From contig DAOUGQ010000012.1 in assembly GCA_034429195.1 (NCBI GenBank), forward strand, positions 1 through 64,000: a DNA stretch of 64,000 nt, written 5' to 3'. Made by a program: the position numbers and the translations under genes. The stretch comes from UBA4782 sp034429195 (GTDB lineage: Bacteria > Chloroflexota > Anaerolineae > Anaerolineales > Anaerolineaceae). Shown here piece after piece: positions 63,222 to 64,000 of this stretch (its first letter is position 1; the number at the start of each line of letters is the position of its first letter). The notes below the pieces were generated by a model. It did not search any database. It was not told the DNA's origin and saw nothing but the letters and a program-made list of their open reading frames with translations.

Positions 63222-64000
63222 ACGTATGACCTTCGGTAAGTGTTCCTGTTTTATCGGTACATATCGTGGTCACTGAACCCAATGTCTCCACTGCAAGCAG
63301 GCGCTTAACAAGACCGTTTCGTTTTAAAATCTTGCGCATACCCAACACGAGAATTACTGTGACAGCGATCAGCAATCCTTCTGGTACTGCAGCAATCGCC
63401 AGGATGATCGATGTACGCAGCATATTCAGAAAATCTCTACCCATGAAGAGACCTGTAATAAGTATGGCAATAGTAAATCCGACCACGATGAAAGTCAGAG
63501 TCTTGCTGAATTTTTTTAACCGGATCTGCAGGGGGGTATCTTCTTCGACATGTTCACGCAGACTGGAGGCGATTTGACCCAGCTCAGTGCGAGTTCCCGT
63601 TTCGGTCACTTCCATCAACCCGCGACCTGTCAGGATCGTAGTCCCCATAAAGGCTTTATTGACAGTAGACGGCTCATCCTTGTTAACAATGTCGCTCTTA
63701 TTGACCGGCTCACTTTCACCTGTCAGGATGGACTCATCCACTGCAATTTTGTACCCTTCCAGGATCACCCCATCTCCTGGCACTTTTTCTCCTGCGTTCA
63801 ACACCACAAGATCACCCGGTACGAGCTCACTAACTTCTACTTCTTTCCGTTCTGCACCTTGTTCGCCCATTCTGATCACGGTTGTCGTTGGTTTGAGAAG
63901 ATTCTTTAATGCCAAATATGTGTTTTGAGCCTGATATTCCTGAACAAAACCGAGTATCGCATCTACGATAACTACAACCATAATGATGGCAAAATCGCCA
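63208..64000 (-). CDS. P2-type cation ATPase, middle part (frameshifted and cut by the window edge)
   Basis: Open to the end of the window; codons upstream of 63981 continue in frame (GDFAII), so the start lies outside. Contains the actuator domain (ILTGESEPVNK), M3/M4 with PEGL (Glu of the ion site) and the phosphorylation motif ICTDKTGTLTEG, after which five out-of-frame residues and a stop appear. The next frame resumes as VIRVNHVELTDRE. Pumps of this type extrude Ca2+ or similar ions. Confidence 0.88.
   Translation of the reverse strand, partial: GDFAIIMVVVIVDAILGFVQEYQAQNTYLALKNLLKPTTTVIRMGEQGAERKEVEVSELVPGDLVVLNAGEKVPGDGVILEGYKIAVDESILTGESEPVNKSDIVNKDEPSTVNKAFMGTTILTGRGLMEVTETGTRTELGQIASSLREHVEEDTPLQIRLKKFSKTLTFIVVGFTIAILITGLFMGRDFLNMLRTSIILAIAAVPEGLLIAVTVILVLGMRKILKRNGLVKRLLAVETLGSVTTICTDKTGTLTEGHTCEPR

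Overview
The window looks like chromosomal DNA of a heterotrophic, probably anaerobic member of the Chloroflexota (Anaerolineae-like). This rests on the gene repertoire: many short lipobox lipoproteins, sugar and nucleoside ABC importers, CPBP proteases, DUF333/PsbP-type lipoproteins and a PAS/GAF/HD-GYP sensor. Moderate GC and the lack of outer-membrane machinery fit. No 16S or other phylogenetic marker is present, so the assignment is an inference. I see no phage, insertion sequence or CRISPR array.

Layout. 1-9.9 kb is a starch/maltodextrin locus: a lipoprotein binding protein, a MalF/MalG permease pair, an exported GH13 amylase, a 716-aa fusion of a GT-C-like membrane domain to a second MalF-like permease, a second MalG-like permease and a cytoplasmic GH13 enzyme. 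No ABC ATPase is encoded here. 11.6-18.8 kb is a nucleoside uptake and salvage operon: a uridine-phosphorylase-family enzyme, a strongly diverged PurH-like protein, a BMP lipoprotein, a double ATPase and two permeases. 18.9-24.5 kb holds single membrane genes (ArsB/NhaD-type transporter, GT87-like protein, CPBP protease, OFA-type MFS) and a HIT protein. 24.6-28.0 kb is a minus-strand catabolic operon (GPH symporter, esterase, PHP metallohydrolase). At 28.2-28.45 kb a long structured leader with an intrinsic terminator precedes a DEAD-box RNA helicase.

30-38 kb contains GrpB, a CPBP protease next to a two-gene ABC-2 exporter, a PPOX-fold protein, lipoproteins, a TipA-like MerR regulator with a 19-bp-spacer promoter and probably a leaderless mRNA, a small channel-like protein, a DUF1801 protein and an esterase. 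38.5-48.3 kb is mostly minus strand: DegT-like protein, TypA/BipA GTPase, TauE/SafE exporter, ROK sugar kinase, alpha/alpha-toroid protein, M28 peptidase and an Fpg/Nei-like protein without the N-terminal proline. 49.2-56.2 kb holds DegV, an MFS exporter and a MarR-controlled heterodimeric ABC exporter. Two tRNA-Ser genes (UGA, GCU) follow, with a 73-bp tandem repeat made of the tRNA 3' end plus its terminator.

The last 7 kb carries two genes that appear frameshifted: a ~1330-residue PAS/GAF/HD-GYP sensor (break near 59,258) and a P2-type cation ATPase (break near 63,215; gene also cut by the window edge). Two breaks this close may mean assembly error or real decay.

Most distinctive: the glycosyltransferase-like/MalF fusion, the PurH-like protein in a nucleoside salvage operon, the helicase leader with two mutually exclusive pairings, the tandem tRNA-end/terminator array, and 14-bp stem-loops directly after both ABC binding-protein genes.
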